This document shows, piece after piece, positions 19,094 through 26,953 of a stretch of DNA of 64,000 bases. The stretch's first letter is position 1. Every line of letters starts with the position of its first letter. This DNA comes from Bacteroidetes bacterium UBA1941 (GTDB lineage Bacteria; Bacteroidota; Bacteroidia; Chitinophagales; LD1): contig DDEZ01000006.1 in assembly GCA_002336805.1 (NCBI GenBank), forward strand, positions 124,001 to 188,000, given 5' to 3'. Under the pieces are notes generated by a model. It saw only the letters and a list, made by a program, of their open reading frames with translations. It was not told the origin of the DNA and made no database searches. The position numbers and the translations under genes are program-made.

Positions 19094-19969
19094 TTATTTT
19101 ACTCTCCTCAGCTTGGCACGCGGCCCCAGCTCACTGTCGTATACTTTCTTCACGCCATCGCCCATAGCGGCCTCTATATCGCGGATATCTTTTACCAGCT
19201 TGGCCATGCCTACCGGCTCTACAGAGGCAGCCTGATCGGAGCCCCACATAGCGCGGTCCAGGGTGAAGTGGCGCTCAATGAAAGTAGCACCCATAGCCAC
19301 AGCCGCCAGCGTAGTAGCCAGTCCGGTCTCGTGGCCTGAGTAGCCTACAGGTACGTCAGGATATTTGCTCTGCAGGGTATTGATCATGCGGAGGTTCAGC
19401 TCGGAGATCGGCGCAGGGTAGGAGGATGTAGAGTGCGCGATCAGGAGGTTCTCGGTGCCGATGTGATCTACTGCGGTAGTGATCTCATCCATGGTAGACA
19501 TACCTGTAGAGATGATCAGCGGCTTGCCTGTGTCCTTTTTCTTTTGCAGCAGTGGCATATCTGTCAGCGCCGCAGAGGCAGCCTTGTAAAGTGCCGGTTT
19601 GAATTGCTCCAGGAAGTCCACTGACTCCTCATCCCAGCACGATGCAAACCAGATGATGCCCTTCTTGGTACAGTAGTCATCTATGGTCTTGTATTCATCC
19701 TTGCCAAACTCCACCTTGTAGCGGTAGTCTATGTAGCGCATAGTGCCCCACGGGGTCTCGCGCATCACATCCCATTGGTCCTTTGGCGTGCACACCTCAG
19801 GTGTACGCTTCTGAAACTTCACGGCATCGCAGCCGGCCTTTACGGCTTCATCTATCAGTTGTAGGGCTATATCCAGTGAACCATTGTGGTTGAGTCCTAT
19901 TTCGGCTATAATAAAACAAGGCTGTCCCTGTCCGATCACACGACCATTCTTTAATGTGTAAGTCTGCAT
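19094..19969 (-). CDS. NeuB-like nonulosonate synthase lacking the SAF domain
   Basis: 291 residues matching the TIM-barrel part of sialic/legionaminic/pseudaminic acid synthases, which condense phosphoenolpyruvate with an amino sugar. Signatures: FIIAEIGLNHNGSLDIA, GCDAVKFQKRTPEV, KAASAALTDMPLL, IISTGMSTMDEI, VGYSGHETGLATTLAAVAMGA and IERHFTLDR. Classical NeuB enzymes are near 340 residues and end in an antifreeze-like SAF domain that helps close the active site. Here the reading frame stops right after LGPRAKLRRVK, where that domain would begin. It is the last biosynthetic gene of the cluster, nine bases after the phosphatase. Confidence 0.88.
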   Translation of the reverse strand: MQTYTLKNGRVIGQGQPCFIIAEIGLNHNGSLDIALQLIDEAVKAGCDAVKFQKRTPEVCTPKDQWDVMRETPWGTMRYIDYRYKVEFGKDEYKTIDDYCTKKGIIWFASCWDEESVDFLEQFKPALYKAASAALTDMPLLQKKKDTGKPLIISTGMSTMDEITTAVDHIGTENLLIAHSTSSYPAPISELNLRMINTLQSKYPDVPVGYSGHETGLATTLAAVAMGATFIERHFTLDRAMWGSDQAASVEPVGMAKLVKDIRDIEAAMGDGVKKVYDSELGPRAKLRRVK

Positions 19970-19978
19970 TTATGTATT

Positions 19979-20482
19979 TTAGTCTCTTAGTGCTATGATG
20001 AGCTCCGCAAACTCGCGGAACGCGCCTGCCCCTCCGGGCAAACTGCAAATATAATCTACTGTTTCTTTAATCAAACTATTGCCGTCCGACGGGCTGGCGG
20101 TCAGGCCGGCCATACGGATCACCTCCAGGTCATTCAGATCGTCGCCAATGTAGGCTATTTCTTCAGCCTTGAGATTATGCATCAGCAGTATCTCGGCGAG
20201 GCAGGCTTTTTTGTCCTTGATGTGCAGGTAGAGGTGCTTGATCTGCAGCTTCTCTGCGCGCTTTGATACGATTGGAGAGTTCTCTCCGGTCATGATACCT
20301 GTATCTATACCGCAGACCTCCCTCAGCCGCTGCACACCCATGCCATCGCGCAGGTTAAACTTCTTCAGATCTTCACCCTCGGCAGATACATACACGCCCC
20401 CATCTGTCAGCACCCCATCACAATCCGTGATCAGGAGCTGGATCTTTGCTGCTTTACTTTTAAGGTCGTCTGCGTGAGTCAA
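19979..20482 (-). CDS. KdsC-like HAD phosphatase
   Basis: 167 residues of the small HAD subclass without a cap domain, as in KDO-8-phosphate phosphatase and the phosphatase part of CMP-sialate synthetases. Motif I is LLITDCDGVLTDGGVYV, with the nucleophile Asp20 and Asp22. The middle reads GIDTGIMTGENSPIVSKRAE, and motif IV is IAYIGDDLNDLEVI. In this context it probably dephosphorylates the NeuB product or its precursor. No KdsA, KdsB or KdsD gene is in the window, so a role in KDO synthesis is less likely. Confidence 0.85.
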   Translation of the reverse strand: MTHADDLKSKAAKIQLLITDCDGVLTDGGVYVSAEGEDLKKFNLRDGMGVQRLREVCGIDTGIMTGENSPIVSKRAEKLQIKHLYLHIKDKKACLAEILLMHNLKAEEIAYIGDDLNDLEVIRMAGLTASPSDGNSLIKETVDYICSLPGGAGAFREFAELIIALRD

Positions 20483-20490
20483 TGTCTCGG

Positions 20491-20592
20491 TATTTAGTAG
20501 TTAGTATTAAGTATTTAGATCAATACAAACTTTTATTCATTTACTTTTCATAATGGCAGCTAGTCTTAATACTTACTACTAAATACTAACTA
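20491..20592. repeat. Palindrome of 7-bp TAKTWAG units (copy 1)
   Basis: The gap between the phosphatase and SDR genes has two 29-bp arms, 20491-20519 and 20564-20592. The left arm is four heptamers: TATTTAG, TAGTTAG, TATTAAG, TATTTAG. The reverse complement of the right arm is TAGTTAG, TATTTAG, TAGTAAG, TATTAAG. The arms match at 25 of 29 positions. The units place TAG or TAA in every frame on one strand. Confidence 0.85.
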
Positions 20593-20600
20593 CCCGTTTT

Positions 20601-21455
20601 TTACATCGCCGTCCAGCCGCCATCTACGATCAGGTTTGCCCCGGTCATATAGGCAGACGCATCACTGGAGAGGAATACTACTGCACCCTTGTAGTCTGTA
20701 GGTACCGCCATCCGCTTCAGCGCTGTTTTCTTGCTATAGTTCTGCACAAAGAACTCATCCTGGCTATTCTCTACTCCGCCAGGTGAGAGCGTATTCACGC
20801 GCACACCCTTGTCACCCCAGTAGGCTGCTAGGAAGCGCGTGAAATTTACCACGGCACCCTTGGTAGCCGGATAGGCCGGTGATTTATAAAACGTTTGTTC
20901 GCCCTTTTCATTTTGATAGATGCTCTGATCGGGGCCTACGACGCCGTAGGTAGATGCCACATTGATGATGCTGCCCTTGCCCTGCTCCGCCATCACAGTA
21001 CCGAAGACCTGCGAGCAGAGAAACACGCCCGTCACATTCACATCCAGCGATTTCAGCCACATATCCAGCGGGTAGTTCTCAAACATCGATTGCTTCGCAG
21101 CCATCGCCGGGTTTTCAAACATATCGTTGATCGCGGCATTATTGATCAGTACATCTATGCTGCCGTATTGTGCCAATATCTTATCGCGGCCAGCCTCCAG
21201 AGAGGCCTTGTCGGTCACATTGATCGCAAGGCCCATGTGTGTGCCATGTGCAGAGCGCTCTTTTGGGGTGCGGTCAGAGCCCTGTGTACCATGCTCAGAC
21301 AGCGTAGCCGCAAAAGCATCACAAGCATCCTGATTGATATCGGCCACCACCACATTCGCGCCAGCCTCAGCCAGTGCGCGGCAGTGCTCTTTGCCTATCA
21401 GGCCACAAGCGCCGGTGACGATCGCTGTTTTATTTTTGAGTGAGAAAAGTTCCAT
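20601..21455 (-). CDS. Short-chain dehydrogenase/reductase (SDR) of the glycan cluster
   Basis: 284 residues. NAD(P)-binding glycine motif TGACGLIG at residues 14-21, acidic VADINQD after the second strand, NNAA motif at 105-108, and the catalytic residues Ser168, Tyr195 and Lys199 (YPATK). It is complete and likely active. SDRs of this type occur in flagellin or surface sugar loci, for example PtmA-like proteins, but the substrate is not known. Its start lies five bases from one heptad palindrome and its stop eight bases from the other, so the gene is framed by them. Confidence 0.88.
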   Translation of the reverse strand: MELFSLKNKTAIVTGACGLIGKEHCRALAEAGANVVVADINQDACDAFAATLSEHGTQGSDRTPKERSAHGTHMGLAINVTDKASLEAGRDKILAQYGSIDVLINNAAINDMFENPAMAAKQSMFENYPLDMWLKSLDVNVTGVFLCSQVFGTVMAEQGKGSIINVASTYGVVGPDQSIYQNEKGEQTFYKSPAYPATKGAVVNFTRFLAAYWGDKGVRVNTLSPGGVENSQDEFFVQNYSKKTALKRMAVPTDYKGAVVFLSSDASAYMTGANLIVDGGWTAM

Positions 21456-21460
21456 CGCAG

Positions 21461-21593
21461 TATTTAGTAGTTAGTATTAAGTATTTAGACAATACATAAG
21501 GCTAACGATCTTTCAATATTTCTTCTTGTTTTATACGCAGCTGGTATTAGCATTCTTCTAACTACTAAATACTAGCTACTTAATACTAATATT
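21461..21593. repeat. Palindrome of 7-bp TAKTWAG units (copy 2)
   Basis: The left arm 21461-21489 is identical in its 29 bases to the left arm of copy 1. The right arm, about 21557-21593, reads on the other strand as TATTAAG, TAGCTAG, TATTTAG, TAGTTAG. The stop codon of the aminotransferase gene falls inside this arm. The loop between arms is longer than in copy 1. Confidence 0.82.
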
Positions 21594-22899
21594 TAGTCTT
21601 CCTAAACACCACATCCAGTACCTCGCCTTTCAGCAGCTCTTTAGCGTTGCCATCAGCTACTGCTTTCTTGATGATAGGCAGCACATCATCGTAGGCCTGC
21701 AGGGTGTAGTCGATATCAGCATCTGTGTGGCTAAAGCTCATATTGTGTGAGCCGCCCCAGAGGATGCCGCGCTTGATCATTTCCTGCTGCATCAGCGTCT
21801 TCATCACGAGGCCGTCACCAGCACCCGGCAGGAAGTTGATCGCACCACGGCAGTCAAAACCACCCGCATTGGTGATCTCCTCCATACCATACTTTGCCAC
21901 GAGCGCATTGTAGCCGGCCTTGAGTTTTGCGCCTTGCTTAGCCAGGTAGGCAGGTACATTCTTTTCTTTCAATTCCTTGATCGTAGCGATGGTAGCAGCC
22001 AGTGACAGTGCCTCACCGCCAAAGGTGGTGAAGATGAATACATCATGTTCGCCGCGCTCGATCACATCCTTGCGACCGGTAAGGAAAGAGATCGGCATCC
22101 CATTGGCCACGGCCTTGCTAAAGCAAGCAAGGTCAGCCTTGATACCAAAGTACTCCTGCGCACCACCCAGTGCTACGCGGAATCCGCTCCACATTTCGTC
22201 AAACACGAGCAGCGAGCCATTCTCTTTGGTCAGCCTCGCTACTTCCTCGAGAAAGCCTTCTTTAGGCGCTTCAAATATGTATGGTTCCAGTATCACGCAG
22301 GCCACATCGCTATCCAGCACAGCCTTCAGCGAGTCGATATTATTATAGGAGAAAGTCTTAGTCAGGGCTTGCACTTCCTCAGGGATACCGGCATTGCGCG
22401 TCGTGGTACCGATGTACCAGTCATGCCAGCCATGATAGCCGCAGCAGACTACCTTTTTGCGGCCAGTGTGGGCACGTGAGAGGCGCACAGCCATAGAGGT
22501 CGCATCGCAGCCAGTCTTGGAGATACGCACGCTCTCCGTATGAGGCACTACAGATGCTACGAGCGCAGCAGCCTCATACTCCAGTGGAGACATCAGCGAG
22601 AAGGTGATGCCCTTCTCCAGCTGCGCCTTGATGGCATTGTCCACCGCCTCATAGCAGTAGCCGAGAGACAGCGGGCCTACACCCATCGTATAGTCTATGT
22701 ATTCATTGCCATCCACATCCCATACGTGGCTACCCTTGCCGCGGTCCAGGTAGACCGGGGCCACGCCGCGCGTGTGCTGACCGGGACCCTTGGCGAGCGT
22801 CTGGCTCACAGGGTGCATGATCTGCTTGGCTTTATTGAGTATCTCCGTCGATTTCGTGATGACCGGATAGTCGGCATTCAGGGCAGGTTTATTGGCCAT
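21586..22899 (-). CDS. Class III aminotransferase, glutamate-1-semialdehyde-aminomutase-like
   Basis: 437 residues. PLP-binding lysine at 262 in CFSKAVANGMPIS, cofactor aspartate at 234 in LLVFDEMWSGFR, and GYHGWHDWY near 154. The N-terminus PVYLDRGKGSHVWDVDGNEYIDY is typical. It resembles GSA aminomutase, but the divergent start and the setting among sugar genes suggest an amino-transfer or aminomutase step on a sugar intermediate, not haem synthesis. Fusions of such enzymes to SpsF-like cytidylyltransferases are known in surface polysaccharide loci, which fits the separate SpsF-like gene here. Confidence 0.88.
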   Translation of the reverse strand: MANKPALNADYPVITKSTEILNKAKQIMHPVSQTLAKGPGQHTRGVAPVYLDRGKGSHVWDVDGNEYIDYTMGVGPLSLGYCYEAVDNAIKAQLEKGITFSLMSPLEYEAAALVASVVPHTESVRISKTGCDATSMAVRLSRAHTGRKKVVCCGYHGWHDWYIGTTTRNAGIPEEVQALTKTFSYNNIDSLKAVLDSDVACVILEPYIFEAPKEGFLEEVARLTKENGSLLVFDEMWSGFRVALGGAQEYFGIKADLACFSKAVANGMPISFLTGRKDVIERGEHDVFIFTTFGGEALSLAATIATIKELKEKNVPAYLAKQGAKLKAGYNALVAKYGMEEITNAGGFDCRGAINFLPGAGDGLVMKTLMQQEMIKRGILWGGSHNMSFSHTDADIDYTLQAYDDVLPIIKKAVADGNAKELLKGEVLDVVFRKTKY

Positions 22900-23098
22900 A
22901 GTGATTAGCTTATGTAGTTGAGTTTAAACGAACGACAAATTTTCGGGTGCGAATATACCTGATTGCCACGGGCTTTTATAGACAAAGTGTGGGAACTGTA
23001 ATCTATTAACAATGAATGGCTTGAATGGCTCTCTGAACCGGTTTTGCAGATAAATACAAAACTTCTCTGTTTATTAACGCTCAGATAAAGACACATAT

Positions 23099-23605
23099 AT
23101 GAGGAAGATCGCTACTACTGCCCTGATCGTGCTGGCATCCTTTACGCTTGGTTTTGCCGTCCGCTCATGGATAGCAGAGGCTCCCGCGCCGGAGCGCAAA
23201 GTGACCGGCATAGGCGGCATCTTCTTCAAATGCAAAAGCCCCAAAGCTACCCGCGCCTGGTATCGCCAGCACCTCGGGCTGAATACTAATCCTTACGGCG
23301 CCGTCTTCCAATGGTATCAGGGAGCAGACTCCACACAGAAGGGCTACACCCAATGGAGCCCTTTCAAAGACTCAACCGACTACTTCCTGCCGTCAAAGAA
23401 AGACTTCATGATCAACTACCGCGTGGTCAATATGGAAGCACTGCTCAAAGAGTTCAAGCGCGATAGCGTAGTAGTGACTGATACGATAGAGACCTATTCC
23501 TACGGCAAATTCCTCCACATCATGGATCCGGATGGCAATAAGATCGAACTCTGGGAGCCTTATGATAAGGAATATGGAAAAATGGGGAGTGGGGTGACGA
23601 GGTAG
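23099..23605 (+). CDS. Exported or membrane-anchored VOC (glyoxalase-fold) protein
   Basis: 168 residues. A hydrophobic N-terminal segment (TTALIVLASFTLGFAV) precedes a VOC domain: GIGGIFFKCKSPKATRAWYRQHLG, FMINYRVVNMEALL, and YGKFLHIMDPDGNKIELWEP, whose last Glu lies at the usual metal-ligand position. It is a paralogue of the cytosolic VOC gene at 54701. It is the only plus-strand gene inside the glycan cluster. Substrate unknown. Confidence 0.85.
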   Translation: MRKIATTALIVLASFTLGFAVRSWIAEAPAPERKVTGIGGIFFKCKSPKATRAWYRQHLGLNTNPYGAVFQWYQGADSTQKGYTQWSPFKDSTDYFLPSKKDFMINYRVVNMEALLKEFKRDSVVVTDTIETYSYGKFLHIMDPDGNKIELWEPYDKEYGKMGSGVTR

Positions 23606-23609
23606 GGAA

Positions 23610-24023
23610 CTACATGTAAGATAAATACTCGGCCATACTGAGTATGGTGGTTTTCTCAATCTGCTTGAGAACTAACAAATCACTATCTCCTGTGATCAAA
23701 TAGTCTGCTTGTCCATCAATGGCCAAGGCCAGAAGGAAGTTATCATTAGCATCTCTGCAAACATTCACCTCAGAGGTAACTTCTATGAAATCTGCGACCC
23801 TATCAATGATGGAGATAAGTTCTTCAATATCTTCTTTCCCAAAATATTTCTTGAATTTTGGACGATGACATACATCAATTAATTCTTCCAACAGTTTCCT
23901 GCTAAAGACCAAAGTGATATCCTGATTGTCGAGAATGTTTGCAAACTTAGAGTAGTCTCTGCTAAGCAAGAGGCTTATCCAAAGATTAGTGTCAATTATG
24001 ACTCTACTTTTTGGCTTTGGCAT
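23610..24023 (-). CDS. PIN-domain toxin of a type II toxin-antitoxin pair
   Basis: 137 residues of the PIN ribonuclease fold. Acidic residues typical of the site are visible in VIIDTNLWISLLLS, in ELIDVC, in VCRDANDNFLLALAIDGQADYLITGDSDLL. The DxxDNxxLALA and TGDxDLL segments match the COG1569-type toxin family. The start overlaps the upstream antitoxin gene by 20 bases, usual for such pairs. The pair is AT-rich compared with the sugar genes on either side, which suggests insertion into the cluster. Confidence 0.88.
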   Translation of the reverse strand: MPKPKSRVIIDTNLWISLLLSRDYSKFANILDNQDITLVFSRKLLEELIDVCHRPKFKKYFGKEDIEELISIIDRVADFIEVTSEVNVCRDANDNFLLALAIDGQADYLITGDSDLLVLKQIEKTTILSMAEYLSYM

Positions 24024-24228
24024 TGCGCTTTGACCTTACTGATTTTACTTCTTTAGTAATCTCATCTAATGATGGAGGATTACCTTTCACTTTAGCTCTT
24101 GTTTTATTGGCAAGAGCAGAAAAACGATTTTCTGGAATTTCTTTTATGGCAATGAGATTCATATCTGCGAGGTCACGCAGCAGTTTGCCAGCTTTAGGGT
24201 CAATAATATTTACTTCAAGTAGCGACAT
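24004..24228 (-). CDS. Antitoxin partner of the PIN toxin
   Basis: 74 residues, strongly basic at the C-terminus (VKSVRSKRNAKAKK), with an N-terminal part LLEVNIIDPKAGKLLRDLADMNLIAI. It lies directly before the PIN gene and overlaps it by 20 bases. Length and position fit an antitoxin; similar proteins pair with COG1569 PIN toxins in Bacteroidota. No clear DNA-binding fold can be seen, so autoregulation is unproven. A TATCTTTA box on the minus strand at 24247-24254 may be its promoter. Confidence 0.78.
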   Translation of the reverse strand: MSLLEVNIIDPKAGKLLRDLADMNLIAIKEIPENRFSALANKTRAKVKGNPPSLDEITKEVKSVRSKRNAKAKK

Positions 24229-24277
24229 GAAATGTATGCTTTCCTATAAAGATAGTGAATTTGCGTGTGTTTGTACG

Positions 24278-25204
24278 TTACCCCACCACTTCCGCCGCCA
24301 CATACTGCTGCACACGCTCCGCTATCTGCGGTCCGATAAAGCCCTCATAGGCCAGCACCTCTGACAGCAGGCCCGGTTTGAACCACTTTTCATTCAGTGA
24401 TATCGGCAGCACATTGGCGGTGGTCCTGTTCTTGAGCAGTACCTCTGCTACGATGCTATAGAGGCCGCCGGTGAGGAAGTGGTCCTCTACGGTCACTAAC
24501 AGTTTGGAGGTAGCAGCTACTTTCAGGATCGCCTTTTCGTCTACCGGTTTCAGGCTGCGCATATTGAGCAGGCCTACAGAGAGGCCTTGGTTTTTGAGTA
24601 TCTCGGCGGCTTTGAGGGTTTCCTCCAGTAGCATGCCGTAGGTGAGGAGTGTCACATCGGTACCCTCGCTGATCACTTCCGCTACACCTGTCTTAAATGG
24701 TGTATGCTTGCCATATACATCAGGGCGCACATTCACACGCAGGTACACAGGATCAGGAGAGGCCCATATCTCCGGCAGCATAGCCACCATGTCTGCATGG
24801 TCAGACGGACAGAAGACAGTCATGCCCGGTATCGTGCGCATCAGCGCTACGTCCTCTATAGCTTGGTGCGTAGGACCATTGCCATCTGAGAGGAAGCCCG
24901 CTATCCATGCGCTCAGTTTCACCGGCAGGTGAGCGATGCCCACATCCGTCCTGACGAACTCATAAGCCCTGTATATCAGGAACGGTGCCAGCGCATGGCA
25001 GATAGGAGTACGTCCCCTCAGTGCGAGGCCCGCAGCCATACCTATCATCGTCTGCTCCGTGATACCTGTATCTATGAAGCGATTGCCCAGCACCGGTGGC
25101 AGTTCCTTTACCACCGCGCGGTTCTCCGCTGTCATTACTATGTATTTCTCATCGCTGAGTGCTGTATGCTTGATTACTTCCTGATATGTGCTAAAAGTAC
25201 TCAT
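24278..25204 (-). CDS. Transketolase-like C-terminal subunit
   Basis: 308 residues covering the pyrimidine-binding and C-terminal domains of a thiamine-diphosphate transketolase. The cofactor-activating glutamate is Glu50 in FIDTGITEQTMIGMAAGLA. Later: DGPTHQ-like NGPTHQAIEDVALMRTIPGM, PVYLRVN, and a C-terminal domain with LLTYGMLLEETLKAAEIL and VTVEDHFLTGGL. It needs the N-terminal subunit encoded next to it. Split transketolases occur in secondary and surface-sugar pathways; here it probably makes or rearranges a sugar carbon chain. Confidence 0.9.
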   Translation of the reverse strand: MSTFSTYQEVIKHTALSDEKYIVMTAENRAVVKELPPVLGNRFIDTGITEQTMIGMAAGLALRGRTPICHALAPFLIYRAYEFVRTDVGIAHLPVKLSAWIAGFLSDGNGPTHQAIEDVALMRTIPGMTVFCPSDHADMVAMLPEIWASPDPVYLRVNVRPDVYGKHTPFKTGVAEVISEGTDVTLLTYGMLLEETLKAAEILKNQGLSVGLLNMRSLKPVDEKAILKVAATSKLLVTVEDHFLTGGLYSIVAEVLLKNRTTANVLPISLNEKWFKPGLLSEVLAYEGFIGPQIAERVQQYVAAEVVG

Positions 25205-25268
25205 TTTATTCTCTTGTTCTGTGCTCTGTTATTTCTCTGTGTTTCCTTTGCGTTCTCTGTGTAGTAGA
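25205..25268. repeat. CTCTGT-rich repeat between the transketolase halves
   Basis: The 64-base gap holds several near copies of TCTCTGTG with CTTTGCGTTCTCTGTG. It resembles the dispersed AACGCAAAG/GCGTTCT element at 62531 and 49881. No gene or terminator hairpin is seen. Confidence 0.5.
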
Positions 25269-26126
25269 TTAGCGGACGGTCAATGTCTCCGAGGTCAGCG
25301 TAGTGGTCGCAGCTCCATGTAGTTCTTTCATCAGGCTTTCTACTTCTTCAGCATTGAAGTTGCAGAACCAGCGATCCGCACGTGCTTCTATACTCGGCAG
25401 GCCCTTGCCGCGTACCGTATCTGCTATGATCACAGACGGTTTCTCAGCATGAAAAGGCAACTGCGAGAAAGTCTCGTCCAGCGCCGCAAAGTCATGTCCA
25501 TCTATGCGCTTCACTACGCAGCCGAAGGCTTCAAACTTATCAGCCAGCGGCTCCAGCGGGATCAGATCCTCGGTCTTCACATTTGCCTGGAAGTGGTTGC
25601 GGTCTACCACGATGGTCAGGTTGTTCATTTTGTAGGCAGAGGCTACGTGCAGCGTCTCCCACACTGAGCCTTCGTCCAGCTCGCCATCTCCGGTGATCAC
25701 GACTACCTTGTTGTTGTAGCCCTTCAGCTTATTATCCATCGCGATGCCGAGGCCTACAGCCGGCAGGTGGCCCAGAGAGCCCGAGTGAAACTCGATGCCC
25801 GGGATATTCTTGTTAGGGTGCCAGTAGATAGAGTCATTGCTCTTCAGGTGGTTTTTCAGCCTGTCCTTTTCTATCCAGCCCAGCTCGGCAAAGGTGCCGT
25901 ACAGTGCCGGTACATCATGTCCCTTTGATAAGAGCAGGAAGTCACGCTGCGGGTCCTGCAGGTTGTCCTTGTTTACATTCAGATAGCCTGAGTAGAGGTA
26001 CACGATCAGGTCTGCGCAGGAGAGTGAGGCTCCGGTAAAGCAGCCCCCATCGGTAGACATGCGTATGATATGCTCGCGCACGGCAAAGGCGCGGTCTTTG
26101 AGTTCTTTATGTTTGGCGTCGGTCAT
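25269..26126 (-). CDS. Transketolase-like N-terminal subunit
   Basis: 285 residues: the thiamine-diphosphate pyrophosphate-binding domain. The cofactor motif GDGELDEG begins at residue 146 and closes at Asn168-Asn169, and an early LLLSKGHDVPALYG carries the family histidine. The catalytic-site His appears in EFHSGSLGHLPAVGLG. Together with the next gene it makes one enzyme of about 590 residues, smaller than the 660 of housekeeping transketolase. Its position between the cytidylyltransferase and aminotransferase genes suggests a dedicated function. Confidence 0.9.
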   Translation of the reverse strand: MTDAKHKELKDRAFAVREHIIRMSTDGGCFTGASLSCADLIVYLYSGYLNVNKDNLQDPQRDFLLLSKGHDVPALYGTFAELGWIEKDRLKNHLKSNDSIYWHPNKNIPGIEFHSGSLGHLPAVGLGIAMDNKLKGYNNKVVVITGDGELDEGSVWETLHVASAYKMNNLTIVVDRNHFQANVKTEDLIPLEPLADKFEAFGCVVKRIDGHDFAALDETFSQLPFHAEKPSVIIADTVRGKGLPSIEARADRWFCNFNAEEVESLMKELHGAATTTLTSETLTVR

Positions 26127-26146
26127 GATCTGTTGTCTTGTTGTGC

Positions 26147-26953
26147 TTATTCGTTATCAGCTTTTCTTGTCTTATCTGCTGTGATGGTCGTCAGTTCATC
26201 GAGATGATTCCGATACCAGTTCACACCAGCATATTTACTATTGAGCGCAAATATATCGGGATTTCGTTCTGTCAGGTCAAGAATATCCTGAAGCGCAAAA
26301 GCGGGATTCCCAGGATACAACTCCTCATACACCTTCTTGATAAAATCAAAGTCCTCCGGATAGTCTATGGTCCAGCGGTGGCTCATAGAGTAGTCGAGGC
26401 CGGACTCCCAGGTCAGGTTGGCTATGTGGAATAGCTCCGGACGCTCCCAGATATATGGCGTAGTGTGTTCGCGCTCCATTTTCAACGTCGCGTTTTGCCA
26501 GGCGGTAGTGATGGTCTTCATGCTCATCACCTCCACATCGTTGCCATCTGGGTAGGTAGCCGGATGCAGGTTGCTCACAAAGTCATAGTCGTGATCCAGG
26601 TAGTATTGCAGTACGCGGTCTATCACCTTTGGGTCTATGAGCGGACAGTCGGATGGGATCTTTACCACCGCATCGGCATGATACAGCACACCGGCCTGAT
26701 AGTGTCGATCCAGTAGGTCATCACGATTGCCACGATAACAGTGCAGACCCTCTTGCTCGCAGAGTTTCTCTATCACATCGTCACTGCTCTCTGTAGTGGT
26801 AGCTATCACTATGGTGCCGGCCAGTGCGGCGCGCTGTACGCGCTCTACCATGCGCAGCAGGAGCGGACGGCCCAGTATGTCCATCATCACCTTGCCGGGC
26901 AGGCGGGTAGACCCGGAGCGGGCCTGTATCACCGTGACTATCTTTTGTGTCAA
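26147..26953 (-). CDS. SpsF-like sugar cytidylyltransferase
   Basis: 268 residues. The nucleotide-binding N-terminus reads VTVIQARSGSTRLPGKVM, as in spore-coat SpsF and CMP-sugar synthetases. Other features: VIATTTESSDD, RGNRDDLLDRHYQAG and KIPSDCPLIDPKVIDRVL with the metal-binding aspartate. The product is probably a CMP-activated sugar acid. The start codon is TTG overlapping the previous stop (TTGA); no ATG precedes the conserved motif, so this start is well supported and suggests translational coupling. Confidence 0.86.
   Translation of the reverse strand: MTQKIVTVIQARSGSTRLPGKVMMDILGRPLLLRMVERVQRAALAGTIVIATTTESSDDVIEKLCEQEGLHCYRGNRDDLLDRHYQAGVLYHADAVVKIPSDCPLIDPKVIDRVLQYYLDHDYDFVSNLHPATYPDGNDVEVMSMKTITTAWQNATLKMEREHTTPYIWERPELFHIANLTWESGLDYSMSHRWTIDYPEDFDFIKKVYEELYPGNPAFALQDILDLTERNPDIFALNSKYAGVNWYRNHLDELTTITADKTRKADNE

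Noticed and set aside
19979..20482. KDO pathway phosphatase KdsC
   Set aside because: No KdsA, KdsB or KdsD gene is present in the window, and the neighbours fit a nonulosonate-like pathway better.
21586..22899. Haem-pathway glutamate-1-semialdehyde aminomutase (HemL)
   Set aside because: No other haem gene is near and the gene lies within a sugar operon; the family similarity alone does not support a haem role.
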